The position numbers and the translations under genes are program-made. The notes beneath the pieces were generated by a model that did no database searches, was not told the DNA's origin, and saw only the letters and a program-made list of their open reading frames with translations. Positions 7,791-14,965 of a stretch of 27,097 nt of DNA are shown piece after piece. Position 1 is the first letter of the stretch; each line of letters begins with the position of its first letter. Source of the DNA: a virus; the IMG/VR virus record IMGVR_UViG_3300045912_000962, positions 1 through 27,097 of that record. One strand, written 5' to 3'.

Positions 7791-9823
7791 CAGCCGATCC
7801 TCCGCTGATCGCCGGAAATGCGCTTGACCGACTGCGGCAGCACCGCGCGGTCGTACTCCCTGAGCGCCTCCACGGCGCCCTCGCGGGCCATCGCGCGGAT
7901 CTCCGCATCGCCGCGGGCGCCGTTCACCACGACCGTCAGCTGCACCGGTCCGCCCGCCTGGGCGCGCGGCGCGGCGCCGACGAGGCCGCCGCGGGCGAAA
8001 CGCGGCACGGTCCTGCCGGAGTTGATCGCCTCCAGGAGTGCGAGGTTGCGCCGCGTCGCAGCGGCATTCACGACGTATTCGCCGGGACTCGTCAGCGCCA
8101 CGATGTTGTCGGAGGTGTCGGAGCCGGGTCCGCGGATCAGGCCGCCGCCGGCGAACCTGCCGCCGAAGTCGAAGAGCGGCTTGCCGCCGAACAGTCCGCC
8201 GAGCGGGCCGGAGCCGAAGATCGCGGCCTGGATGGCGGCGCGTGCCAGCGCCGAGATGATGTTCTTCAGAACCTTCTCGAGGCTCTCGCCCTTGACGATC
8301 AGGTCGTCGATCGCCGAGGCGGTCGTCTGGTTGAGGAAATCCGACAGCTCGCGCATCTGCCGGACCTGCTGTTCCTCCTTCTGGCGCGCGGCGATCAGCT
8401 CCTCGACCTTCGCGCGTTCGGCCTCGGTCGCGGTCGCGAGCTGCTCGCGGTAGCGCAGCATCTCCTTCTTGACCGGATCGCTCTCGCGCAAGAGGTCGAT
8501 CTCGCCCCGAAGCCGCTCGACGAGGCGCTCGACCGCATCGGCCTCCGCGCGGGCGGCCGCACCGCCGCCACCGCCGCCGCCGCCACCGCCGCCCCGCGGC
8601 AGAGGGATGACCCTGGTCCCGCCGAAGAGAGCGCCGCTCTCGCGGGCCAGTCTCTCGCCGGCCACTCGACCCTGACCGTAGAGCTGGTACTGCGCGGCGA
8701 GGTTGCCGGTGGGATCGACGGATGCGGCTGCAGCGGCCGCCGCCTGGGATCTCAGGCGCAGCGTGGCCTGGATCGCAGACCCGACGCGGCCGATCAGCGC
8801 GTTCACGCCGGAGATCGCGGCGTTCATCCAGGAGGCGTCGGGGGCGGATGCCGCCAGCTGGCGTAGCTGATCCTCCGCCCTCACCAGCTCTGCATAGAGC
8901 TCGCCGGTTGCGGCCGCCGTCCCGTCGATAAGCGTCAGAAGTTCCGCGATGGCGTCTGCCTTTTCGCGCGCGGACGCCGCCTCGTTGACCCGCCGAAGTG
9001 CCTCCTCGAACTCGTACACCTTGGGGTTGATAACGTCGAAACCTGCACCGAACTGGTCAAAAACCGTGACGAAATCGAGCCCAAGAAAGTCCTGGATCGC
9101 CCGATCACGCATCGTAACAAGCGAGTCGAACTCCGCCGACAGTGCGGCGACCGCCCCGCGTGCGGCCTCAGAGGCTTCGTTAAATGCGATCTGCTTCTGC
9201 CGCTCGATAAGCAGCAGGACCTCGGCATTGAGCTCCCCGTACTTCGCGATCAGCCGCTCGATGCCTTCGGTCGAGTAGTTCGACTGCACGTCGCGCACGC
9301 GGCCGACCGCAGACTCCAGCTCTCCCACCGCATCCGCGAAGCTCAGCGTCTCCTGCCGGCCTGCGGTCATCCATTGCACGACCGCCCCGCCGAGCGAGAT
9401 GACCGCGATCGTGGCGAGGCTCACCGGGTTGAGGAGGCTCAGGAAGGCTCCGCCGAGCGCGCGGACCGCGCCGCCGGCGCCGGCGTTGCCCAGCACCTGC
9501 GTGATCTGCGTGCCCTGCTGGATGGCCACGAGGAACGGGCTCGACCCGGAGGCGAGCTGCACGCCGATGTCGTTGAACTGCGCGGCGAGGTTGCCTGTCT
9601 GGCCGGCCGCGGCATCCATCGCCCGGTCGAGATCCCGCGCGGCCGCCACGGCGCGGCCCTGCGTTGCGGCGAGTTGCCGGGTCGCGGCCTCCGCCTGCCG
9701 GCTCGCCCCCGCGGCGCCGGTGACCGAGGCCTTCAGCCGATCGGTCGCCTGAGCCGCGGCCGCCGTCTCGCGCTTCGCGCCCGAGGCGTTGGCGTCGATC
9801 ACGTAGGCGAAGCGCAGGGTCAT
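7790..9823 (-). CDS. Tail tape measure protein
   Basis: The 677-aa protein sets tail length and helps DNA entry. The N-terminal 110 residues are helical with 'AAQFNDIGVQLASGSSPFLVAIQQGTQI' in two parts, the signature of tape measure proteins. A hydrophobic segment follows at about 127-152, then long coiled coils. A run of 11 glycines near the middle (encoded by the CCGCCG repeat at about 8560-8600) forms a flexible hinge. The C-terminal part has 'FATGG/FAGGGLIRGPGSDTSDNI' and 'SPGEYVVNAAATRRN', another family hallmark. It is at the short end for tape measures, suggesting a short tail. Confidence 0.9.
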   Translation of the reverse strand: MTLRFAYVIDANASGAKRETAAAAQATDRLKASVTGAAGASRQAEAATRQLAATQGRAVAAARDLDRAMDAAAGQTGNLAAQFNDIGVQLASGSSPFLVAIQQGTQITQVLGNAGAGGAVRALGGAFLSLLNPVSLATIAVISLGGAVVQWMTAGRQETLSFADAVGELESAVGRVRDVQSNYSTEGIERLIAKYGELNAEVLLLIERQKQIAFNEASEAARGAVAALSAEFDSLVTMRDRAIQDFLGLDFVTVFDQFGAGFDVINPKVYEFEEALRRVNEAASAREKADAIAELLTLIDGTAAATGELYAELVRAEDQLRQLAASAPDASWMNAAISGVNALIGRVGSAIQATLRLRSQAAAAAAASVDPTGNLAAQYQLYGQGRVAGERLARESGALFGGTRVIPLPRGGGGGGGGGGGAAARAEADAVERLVERLRGEIDLLRESDPVKKEMLRYREQLATATEAERAKVEELIAARQKEEQQVRQMRELSDFLNQTTASAIDDLIVKGESLEKVLKNIISALARAAIQAAIFGSGPLGGLFGGKPLFDFGGRFAGGGLIRGPGSDTSDNIVALTSPGEYVVNAAATRRNLALLEAINSGRTVPRFARGGLVGAAPRAQAGGPVQLTVVVNGARGDAEIRAMAREGAVEALREYDRAVLPQSVKRISGDQRRIG

Positions 9824-10493
9824 CGGCCCTCACCGTTTGCCGCGTCGCGCGCGGCGATTTCCATGGTCTGCACGTCGGCCCAGAGCTCGGGGGTCATCTC
9901 GATCCCCGCCAGCGCCAGACCGGCCACCACACCGGCGTAGTCGAGCCCGGTGCGCACCGCCCCGCCGAGCCCGCCGGCGAGCCATCGCCATTGCGTGGAG
10001 ACCGCCAGGAAGGCCTCCACCGCGGCGAGGTTCTCGGGCCAGACGCCCTCGTCTTCGCCGGGCAGCAGTGCGTCTCCGAGGTCGATCCCGAAGCGGCGAG
10101 CGTCATCCTCGGCCTCGTCCCGGCGAGGGGCGCCCGACAGCCGGCCCTCGATCCAGGCGCGGGCCGCCCATCTCAGTTTCCCAGGCGGGCCTTGCCGACG
10201 CCCGCGAAGTACGCGGCGACGAGCCCGAGCTGCACGTAGCGCAGGGCGAGCAGCCGGTCGCGGAGCTCCCCGTCCCAGGGCAGCGGGTTGCCGTTCTCGT
10301 CCTCGATGTCCGCGCAGGAGACGAGGACGCGGTCGAAGAACGCCTCGATGTCCGCGCGGACCAGCTCCTCGGCCTCGGCGTACCGGATCACGCGGAACGT
10401 CGCGCTGAAGGTCTGTTCCTGGTGGCCGCCGTCGACCGGCACCTGGACGGCGACCGGATGGGTGAAGCGGGGATCGTTGACGATGCGCAGCAT
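9820..10493 (-). CDS. Tail assembly chaperone GT (made by -1 frameshift)
   Basis: The fused product would be 224 aa: 106 residues of G, then 118 in the -1 frame starting LRWAARAWIEGRLSG and ending 'AARDAANGEGR'. The extension reads like real protein ('GIDLGDALLPGEDEGVWPENLAAVEAFLAV' in two parts, 'LAGIEMTPELWADVQTMEI'). It has no ATG at its own 5' end; its first internal start (GTG 10020) comes far inside. This is the lambda GT arrangement. The T part recruits the tube subunit while G binds the tape measure. It overlaps the tape measure start as ATGA. Confidence 0.82.
10173..10493 (-). CDS. Tail assembly chaperone G (unshifted product)
   Basis: The 106-aa protein sits between the tail tube and tape measure genes, the place of lambda G. 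It has 'LRIVNDPRFTHPVAVQVPVDGG', a beta strand pair and 'EELVRADIEAFFDRVLVS'. It ends in 'ARLGN' then TGA, with the slippery GGGAAAC as the last codons before the stop. The unshifted protein would bind the tape measure protein during assembly. GGAG lies about 7 nt before ATG 10493. Confidence 0.8.
   Translation of the reverse strand: MLRIVNDPRFTHPVAVQVPVDGGHQEQTFSATFRVIRYAEAEELVRADIEAFFDRVLVSCADIEDENGNPLPWDGELRDRLLALRYVQLGLVAAYFAGVGKARLGN
10176..10182 (-). other. Programmed -1 frameshift site GGGAAAC
   Basis: The codons CTG GGA AAC TGA contain G-GGA-AAC, an ideal X-XXY-YYZ heptamer with the stop codon right after it. A slip of -1 gives GGG AAA CTG AGA TGG and continues in an open coding frame to 9820. 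Lambda uses GGGAAAG for the same purpose in G/GT. No stem-loop was checked. Confidence 0.85.
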
Positions 10494-10506
10494 GGCGGTC
10501 TCCCGG

Positions 10507-11439
10507 TCAGGTCAGCGTCAGGGTGAAGTCGTCGTTCCCGCTCACGGCCGCGACGTTGAACTTCAGCGGCCACTCGGCGATGTTCTGGCTGTTCTCGAGT
10601 CCGGCCGGGCGCTGGAGCTGTGCGGCCGGCATGGCGAAGGTCGCGATGTTGCCGGCGCCCGTGCCGTGGACGAGCTGGATCGCCACGTCCGTCGAGTCGC
10701 GGGCCAGCGTGTAGGGGTTGAGCGTGGTCACCGGCACCGCCTCGACCGTCGCCTCGGCCGTCGCCTCGCGGCCGGTGATCAGGATCGCCTCCGCGCCGAT
10801 CAGGAACCGCGGCTCGACCGCGTTGCCCATGTCGAGCGCGAACTCCCGCAGCACCAGGGGCTGGGCACCCACCGTGAAGGTCGGCGTGTTGGCGGTCGAG
10901 CCGACGCGCGGCTTGCGGAACGCGCCGAGCACCGGCGTCACGCGGGCGGCCTCGGCCGCGGGCTGGAACAGGCCCCAGAACTCGAACTCGATGTAGGGGA
11001 TGCCCTGCGCAGGCACCCGGAAGGTCGCGGTGCCGCGCGCCCCCGGGATCCGGTAGCGCGTGCCGCCGACCCAGAGCAGGAAGTGCCCGCTCTCGATCCC
11101 GTCGGTCACCGGGTTGTAGACCACCGAGGTGCCGGCGTTGATCGTCTGGGCCAGTCCGCAGGCCCTGAGCAGCGGCCCCCAGGCCGGCGGCGTGCCGGGG
11201 GTGCCCGAGGGCGCAAGCTCGACCTTGAAGCTCAGGCGCGCGTGCAGCGCTGCCGCGATGGTGCCCTGGTTGCCGAACCAGGGCAGGTCGAGGTTGCGCC
11301 CGACATCCTCGCCCTCCATCGGCGTCAGCTCGACGTCGACGACGAGCAGCGCGTCCGTTGCAGCCGAGGGCACAGGGTCGACGCCGTAGGCGGTCTCGAG
11401 CTTGAAGAGGACGATCTTGTTCTTCCAGAAGACGGGCAT
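10507..11439 (-). CDS. Major tail tube protein, non-contractile type
   Basis: The 310-aa protein begins MPVFWKNKIVLFKLETAYGVDPVPSAA in form, which is typical of phage tail tube proteins of siphovirus and RcapMu-like phages. 'PMEGEDVGRNLDLPWFGNQG' and a beta-rich body with repeated 'ATFRVPAQG / ATVEAVPVTTLNPYTLARDS' strands follow. It should polymerise into the tail tube. There is no sheath gene beside it, so the tail is non-contractile. AAGGAGG 6 nt before ATG 11439 is a strong ribosome site. Confidence 0.8.
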   Translation of the reverse strand: MPVFWKNKIVLFKLETAYGVDPVPSAATDALLVVDVELTPMEGEDVGRNLDLPWFGNQGTIAAALHARLSFKVELAPSGTPGTPPAWGPLLRACGLAQTINAGTSVVYNPVTDGIESGHFLLWVGGTRYRIPGARGTATFRVPAQGIPYIEFEFWGLFQPAAEAARVTPVLGAFRKPRVGSTANTPTFTVGAQPLVLREFALDMGNAVEPRFLIGAEAILITGREATAEATVEAVPVTTLNPYTLARDSTDVAIQLVHGTGAGNIATFAMPAAQLQRPAGLENSQNIAEWPLKFNVAAVSGNDDFTLTLT

Positions 11440-11440
11440 C

Positions 11441-11608
11441 TCAGGCCTCCTTCACGGGCGCTTCAACGCCGCCTTGACGGCCGGGTCCCCGGCCCCGGCG
11501 GGTTGTTTTCTCGGGCTCGGACGCGCCCTCCCTGCGCAGGCTGCCGTCGGGGTCGCGCACCCAGGCGCCTCCGGTCTGGGGAAGCGGATCGCTCGGGGTT
11601 TCGCTCAT
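11441..11608 (-). CDS. Small 55-aa protein before the tail tube gene
   Basis: This short ORF starts at ATG 11608, overlapping the gp37 stop (ATGA), and ends one base before the tail tube ATG. The product contains 'QTGGAWVRDPDGSLRREG' and a basic tail (EKTTRRGRGPGR). The 'VRDPDG.L..EG' segment is loosely like the Mu gp38/DUF2635 proteins that occupy the same place. The exact fit between neighbours argues that it is real. Its end carries the AAGGAGG that serves as the next gene's ribosome site. Confidence 0.65.
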   Translation of the reverse strand: MSETPSDPLPQTGGAWVRDPDGSLRREGASEPEKTTRRGRGPGRQGGVEAPVKEA

Positions 11609-12039
11609 GGCGTGATCCTCAGCTGGTCCTGGATCGAGAAGTCGATCTGGTCGAGAAGCGTGCCGCCCTGCAGCGGCGGCTGCAGCCGCGCCGCGCGGAA
11701 CACGAAGTCCCCCGCGATGTCCTCTGGCGCCGAACCGGCGAGGGCGGCGATGATGCGCATCCGCATGTCGCGGATTTCCGGCGCGGCGCGCTCTCCGGCC
11801 GCGCCAGCGTGGCGGTAGACGACGAGCACGCTCACCACCTCGTCGACGATCTGCGTGAACAGTCCCGCGGCCGACTCGCCGCCGCGCGCCGAGAGCCCCG
11901 CGGGGAGGACATGCGCCGACACGCCCTGCGGTGCCGTCGCCGCCCCGGAGAGGATCGCCTGCAGATCGGCAGCCGCATAGAGCCGCCCCCTCAGCTCCGG
12001 AACGCGCTCGGCCAGCCTCTCCATGACGAAGCCGAGCAT
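11605..12039 (-). CDS. Mu gp37-like tail terminator/joining protein
   Basis: The 144-aa protein resembles the gp37 family that follows gp36 in Mu-like phages: 'MLGFVMERLAERVPELRGRLY ... AADLQAIL', a central 'VDEVVSVLVVYRHAG' strand, 'ERAAPEIRDMRMRIIAAL' and a beta-rich end. The shape and place are those of a tail terminator or head-tail joining protein that caps the tail tube. Start and stop both overlap their neighbours (TGATG and ATGA). Confidence 0.75.
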   Translation of the reverse strand: MLGFVMERLAERVPELRGRLYAAADLQAILSGAATAPQGVSAHVLPAGLSARGGESAAGLFTQIVDEVVSVLVVYRHAGAAGERAAPEIRDMRMRIIAALAGSAPEDIAGDFVFRAARLQPPLQGGTLLDQIDFSIQDQLRITP

Positions 12040-12470
12040 CAGACGAAGCCCCTCAGATTGTCCTCGGTGAAGGGCCTGGCCCGGTCGGTCAGGCGTGCCC
12101 CGGTGCCTCCGGTGCCGGCGGCCTCCGGAACACCGGCCGCGGCGAGAAGCATCGTGCCCTGGGCGAGCTGCTGGAGCTGCCGGAGCGCCTCGCGGTAGTC
12201 GGCCTCGACCTTCGGATCGGGTGCATGTGTATGGAGCTTCCAGAACGCGATCGCGAGGGCGATGTCGCGGACGAGCGGCTGGGCCGGCGCGAGCGGCAGG
12301 GCGTAGCGCTTCGAGAGATAGGCGTCGATCGTCGCGTCGGTGTCGGCGATCGCGCGGTCCACGACGGCGAGGTCGATCTGTTCCTGGGCGAAGGGCCCGC
12401 GGTCGGTCAGCGCGACGAGCGCACGTTCGCCGAACCGGTCCGTCAGATCCTGGAGCGTGCAGTACGGCAT
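12039..12470 (-). CDS. Mu gp36-like head-tail connector protein (DUF1320)
   Basis: The 143-aa protein is DUF1320 (Mu gp36). It starts MPYCTLQDLTDRFGERALVAL and has 'VVDRAIADTDATIDAYLSKRYALPL' (about 36-60), the characteristic segment, then 'VRDIALAIAFWKLH' and 'DYREALRQLQQLAQG'. The family is placed at the head-tail junction as an adaptor. ATG 12470 shares one base with the previous stop, as does its own stop with the next start. Confidence 0.9.
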   Translation of the reverse strand: MPYCTLQDLTDRFGERALVALTDRGPFAQEQIDLAVVDRAIADTDATIDAYLSKRYALPLAPAQPLVRDIALAIAFWKLHTHAPDPKVEADYREALRQLQQLAQGTMLLAAAGVPEAAGTGGTGARLTDRARPFTEDNLRGFV

Positions 12471-12652
12471 CAGGACTCGATCCCCTTGACCGCCCACATG
12501 ACGGCCTCCTCGATCTTCGTTCGCGCGCGCCAGATCTCCCGGCCCTGGGGCATATCCTCGAGCAGATCGAGGAAGGCCTGCCCGGCGGCCCGCACGGCCG
12601 CCACCGTCTCCCGGTCGGCGGCGGGGCGGGTCAGGGTCGCGGGGTGGGTCAT
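12470..12652 (-). CDS. acb2: Acb2/Tad1-like cyclic-nucleotide sponge (anti-CBASS/anti-Thoeris)
   Basis: The 60-aa ORF has the compact helical hairpin of the Acb2/Tad1 family. A helix ('VAAVRAAGQAFLDLLEDMP'), a turn (QG) and the family's signature second helix 'REIWRARTKIEEAVMWAVKGI' are present, the TK(I/L)EEAxMWA core being the hallmark. Characterised members form multimers that bind and hide cyclic di- and trinucleotides or gcADPR, the alarm signals of CBASS and Thoeris. ATG 12652 has its own GAGAGGA site about 8 nt upstream, supporting separate translation. Its stop overlaps the gp36 start (TGATG). The ligand cannot be told from the sequence. Confidence 0.78.
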   Translation of the reverse strand: MTHPATLTRPAADRETVAAVRAAGQAFLDLLEDMPQGREIWRARTKIEEAVMWAVKGIES

Positions 12653-13030
12653 CGCTGCAGTCCTCTCGCTGGTGCCGGCGGGGCCGGGACGGCTACAGGG
12701 GATGCACGGCCGCCCCGCCGGCTGCTCGGCGCCCGGTCTGCCATCCGGGCGCCGCTGTCGTCGGGCTCCGCCGACGATCTCGATCGTCAGGGCGGGATCG
12801 GCCTCGAGGCGCGCACGCTCCTCCTCGCTCAGGTCGGCGAGCGCGATCTCGACCGCCTCGGGCCCGAAATGGCGGCCGATCCGCCAGCGGCCGCGCGCCG
12901 GCCCGGTCACGCGGACGAAGGCCGCGGCTGCAGCCGGAGAGGGCTTGCCCGTGGCGCCCTCTCCGGCGCCCCCCTGTCCCTCGCGGGGTTCTGGCGCAGC
13001 GGGGCGCGTTCTGCTCCTGCGGGCGCTCAT
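12470..13030 (-). CDS. Mu gp35-like protein, ORF reads on into Acb2-like domain
   Basis: The frame gives 186 aa. Residues 1-36 are a basic, Pro/Ala-rich leader. Residues 37-86 ('FVRVTGPARGRWRIGRHFGPEAVEI ... LSEEERARLEADPALTIEI') match the small Mu gp35-type family that follows the capsid gene. Residues 87-126 are an Arg/Pro-rich stretch with uneven codon choice. Residues 127-186 are the Acb2/Tad1-like domain listed separately. No stop separates the two parts. The true product may be gp35 alone (through a frameshift or a base error), a fusion, or both. ATG 13030 is preferred to GTG 13039. Confidence 0.6.
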   Translation of the reverse strand: MSARRSRTRPAAPEPREGQGGAGEGATGKPSPAAAAAFVRVTGPARGRWRIGRHFGPEAVEIALADLSEEERARLEADPALTIEIVGGARRQRRPDGRPGAEQPAGRPCIPCSRPGPAGTSERTAAMTHPATLTRPAADRETVAAVRAAGQAFLDLLEDMPQGREIWRARTKIEEAVMWAVKGIES

Positions 13031-13046
13031 CTTCCGCACCCCAGCA

Positions 13047-13940
13047 TCAGCTCAGCCACGGAACGACGAGCAGCTCGGCGGTGCCGGCCCACTGGTTGCT
13101 CTCGCCGCCGTTCACGAGCTGCGACTGCAGGATCTGCCGGCCGGCTCCCTCGAGCGAGGGGGGAACGACGAGCAGGTTCGGGATCAGACCCAGAGGCCGC
13201 CCGCCGTCGCCCTTCATGTTCATGATCGCGGCGCGGCCCACGGCGTAGTTGGCGGCATTGAGCGTCTGCCGGGAGCCCCAGGCCATCTGCGGGAAGCCGT
13301 AGCCCACGTTGCAGCGCATGTCGACGCCGTAGACGAACTCGCGCCGCTCGAAGACGTTGTCGTCGGTGGGCCGGTCCTTGTTCACGAACTCCGGCGCCTT
13401 GCGCTCCTGGTAGATGATCGGCTTCACCGTGCGGTTGGTGCAGAGCAGGAACCAGGGCGTGCCCGAGCCGCCGTCGGTGTTGGCGAAGACGGTCTCGTTG
13501 CCGGCGGCGTCGGTGATGGGATGGTCGGTGTCGAAGAAGAACTGCCCGTCCCAGCACTCGGTCGTGAAGCCCGCCGCGAGCAGGCCCCAGACGAGGATCT
13601 CGGGATGCGCGGCGGTGACCTCGCCCATCTCCGCGAACATCGCCGCGTACTGGCCGAGGTTGTCGTCCTCGATGTCGTTGCGGTCGACCGCGATCGTCTT
13701 CTCGAAGTGCTTGTTCGCGATCGTGTAGCTCGCCTCCGAGATGTTGTCGACGAGGCGCGGCCCGATCCACTCCCGCATCCCGGTCAGCTTCTTCAGCCAG
13801 CCGTAGCGGTTCTCGAACGTGGTCGAGCGGACGGTCATCGCCACCCGGTCCTTGAGCGGCGGGGCCATGCCGAGCCCGCGCTGGAACTCGGTCTTGAAGC
13901 CGACGCGGAGCGCGTCGAGGTTGGCCTGCGAGATGATCAT
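13047..13940 (-). CDS. T: Major capsid protein, Mu gpT-like (gp34)
   Basis: The 297-aa protein matches Mu T major head subunits throughout. Landmarks are 'NLDALRVGFKTEFQRGLGM', 'KLTGMREWIGPRLVDNIS' (about 51-68), 'FEKTIAVDRNDIEDDNLGQY' (about 79-98), 'FFFDTDHPI' and the C-terminal 'LIPNLLVVPPSLEGAGRQIL'. It has the HK97-type capsid fold in the family and assembles the icosahedral shell. A perfect AAGGAG lies 8 nt before the ATG, the best ribosome site in the window, fitting high expression. Confidence 0.93.
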   Translation of the reverse strand: MIISQANLDALRVGFKTEFQRGLGMAPPLKDRVAMTVRSTTFENRYGWLKKLTGMREWIGPRLVDNISEASYTIANKHFEKTIAVDRNDIEDDNLGQYAAMFAEMGEVTAAHPEILVWGLLAAGFTTECWDGQFFFDTDHPITDAAGNETVFANTDGGSGTPWFLLCTNRTVKPIIYQERKAPEFVNKDRPTDDNVFERREFVYGVDMRCNVGYGFPQMAWGSRQTLNAANYAVGRAAIMNMKGDGGRPLGLIPNLLVVPPSLEGAGRQILQSQLVNGGESNQWAGTAELLVVPWLS

Positions 13941-13952
13941 GTCGGAAGCTCC

Positions 13953-14384
13953 TTAGGAGAGGACGGCGCGGGTCAGCGCCTCGTCGAAACGGACCCAGAC
14001 GCCCTGCGCATCGACGCTGTCGACGACGCCGGCGGGCGAGCGCGTGCTGCTGCCGTTCGTCCTGGCGACGGTCTGGTCGTCGACGATGAAGCAGACCGTG
14101 CCGATGTCGGCGGCGGTGATCTGGTCGGCCGCGGCGGAGTTGCCGAAGCGGAAGATCCCCGGCTTGTAGGTCACCGGGGTCACCCCGGCGGCGGTGGAGG
14201 TCTTCGGCTCCTCGGCCCGGCCGACGCCGAAGGCGCCGGTCGCGGTCGCGCCCCTCACGAGCTGGCCCGCGGCGTTCCTCATCAGGATCGCGCCCTGGAA
14301 GATCGTCTGGCTGGCGCCGAGCAGGCCCTGGCGGACCGGGCCGAGCGCCTCGGGCGTGTTGCGGTTCGCGGTCAGGGCGGGCAT
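13953..14384 (-). CDS. Probable capsid decoration / cement-like protein
   Basis: The 143-aa product lies between scaffold and major capsid, the usual place for a decoration or stabilising protein. It starts MPALTANRNTPE and has 'FQGAILMRNAAGQLVRGA', 'GVGRAEE', 'GIFRFGNS', 'VCFIVDDQTVART' and 'AGVVDSVDAQGVWVRFDEAL'. This beta-rich pattern is shared by small capsid-associated proteins of Mu-like and DUF2190-type phages. No catalytic motif is seen. The decoration role comes from position and resemblance. Confidence 0.7.
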   Translation of the reverse strand: MPALTANRNTPEALGPVRQGLLGASQTIFQGAILMRNAAGQLVRGATATGAFGVGRAEEPKTSTAAGVTPVTYKPGIFRFGNSAAADQITAADIGTVCFIVDDQTVARTNGSSTRSPAGVVDSVDAQGVWVRFDEALTRAVLS

Positions 14385-14965
14385 CAGGCGGTCTCCCCGT
14401 TGCGCTCGGCGGCGAGCGTGGTTGCGTAGTCCTTGGCGGCGATGCCGAGCGCGGCGGCGACCGCGAGCTGCTCTTCGGTCAGGGCGACCTCACCGGCCTT
14501 CGGCGGCGGCGCGGCGGCGCGGCGGGCAAGATCGCCGGCAAGCCTCGGCGCGGCGCCGATCAGCTTCTCGACCACTGCGGGATGTTCCATGTGGAGCGCG
14601 ACCAGCTCGTCGCGGTTGCCCGCGTTCACGCCCGCGCGCCCCTCGCGCAGCGCCTGGTCGACATAGGCCTCGGAGGCGGCCCTCAGCGCGGCCGACTTGA
14701 GTGCGTCGAGCTCGCTGCGCACCGCGGCGAGCTGCGTCGCGAGATCCTGCGCCGACCCGCCGGCCGCCTTGGCGAGCTTCGCCGCGGCCAGCACTGCCGT
14801 GGCGTCGCCCTCCACGCCGAAGATCCGCCCGAGCTCTGCCAGCGTCTCGGCGGGCATCGTCTCGGCGGACTTCTCCTTCATCCTGGCGATCGCCGCGAGG
14901 ATCGCTTCCTCGTCGGCGTCCTCCGCCAGGTCGAGCGCCCTGGCGAGTTTCTTCATGTCGACCAT
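14384..14965 (-). CDS. Z: Scaffold protein Z, nested in I
   Basis: Starting at M159 of the protease, this nested 193-aa product begins MVDMKKLARALDLAEDADEE and consists of long helices (for example 'SAQDLATQLAAVRSELDALKSA'). It ends with the same 'LTEEQLAVAAALGIAAKDY' tail as I. Mu makes its scaffold Z by the same internal start. The strong GGAGG 5 nt upstream supports it. The protein would line the prohead and be removed by the protease. Its expression is inferred, not shown. Confidence 0.65.
   Translation of the reverse strand: MVDMKKLARALDLAEDADEEAILAAIARMKEKSAETMPAETLAELGRIFGVEGDATAVLAAAKLAKAAGGSAQDLATQLAAVRSELDALKSAALRAASEAYVDQALREGRAGVNAGNRDELVALHMEHPAVVEKLIGAAPRLAGDLARRAAAPPPKAGEVALTEEQLAVAAALGIAAKDYATTLAAERNGETA

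Noticed and set aside
8560-8600. CCGCCG microsatellite as a regulatory repeat
   Set aside because: It encodes the 11-glycine hinge of the tape measure protein in frame.
10150-10171. ATG at 10171 as a separate start for the T chaperone
   Set aside because: It is in the third frame, giving a short Arg/Pro-rich peptide; the T frame begins only through the -1 slip.
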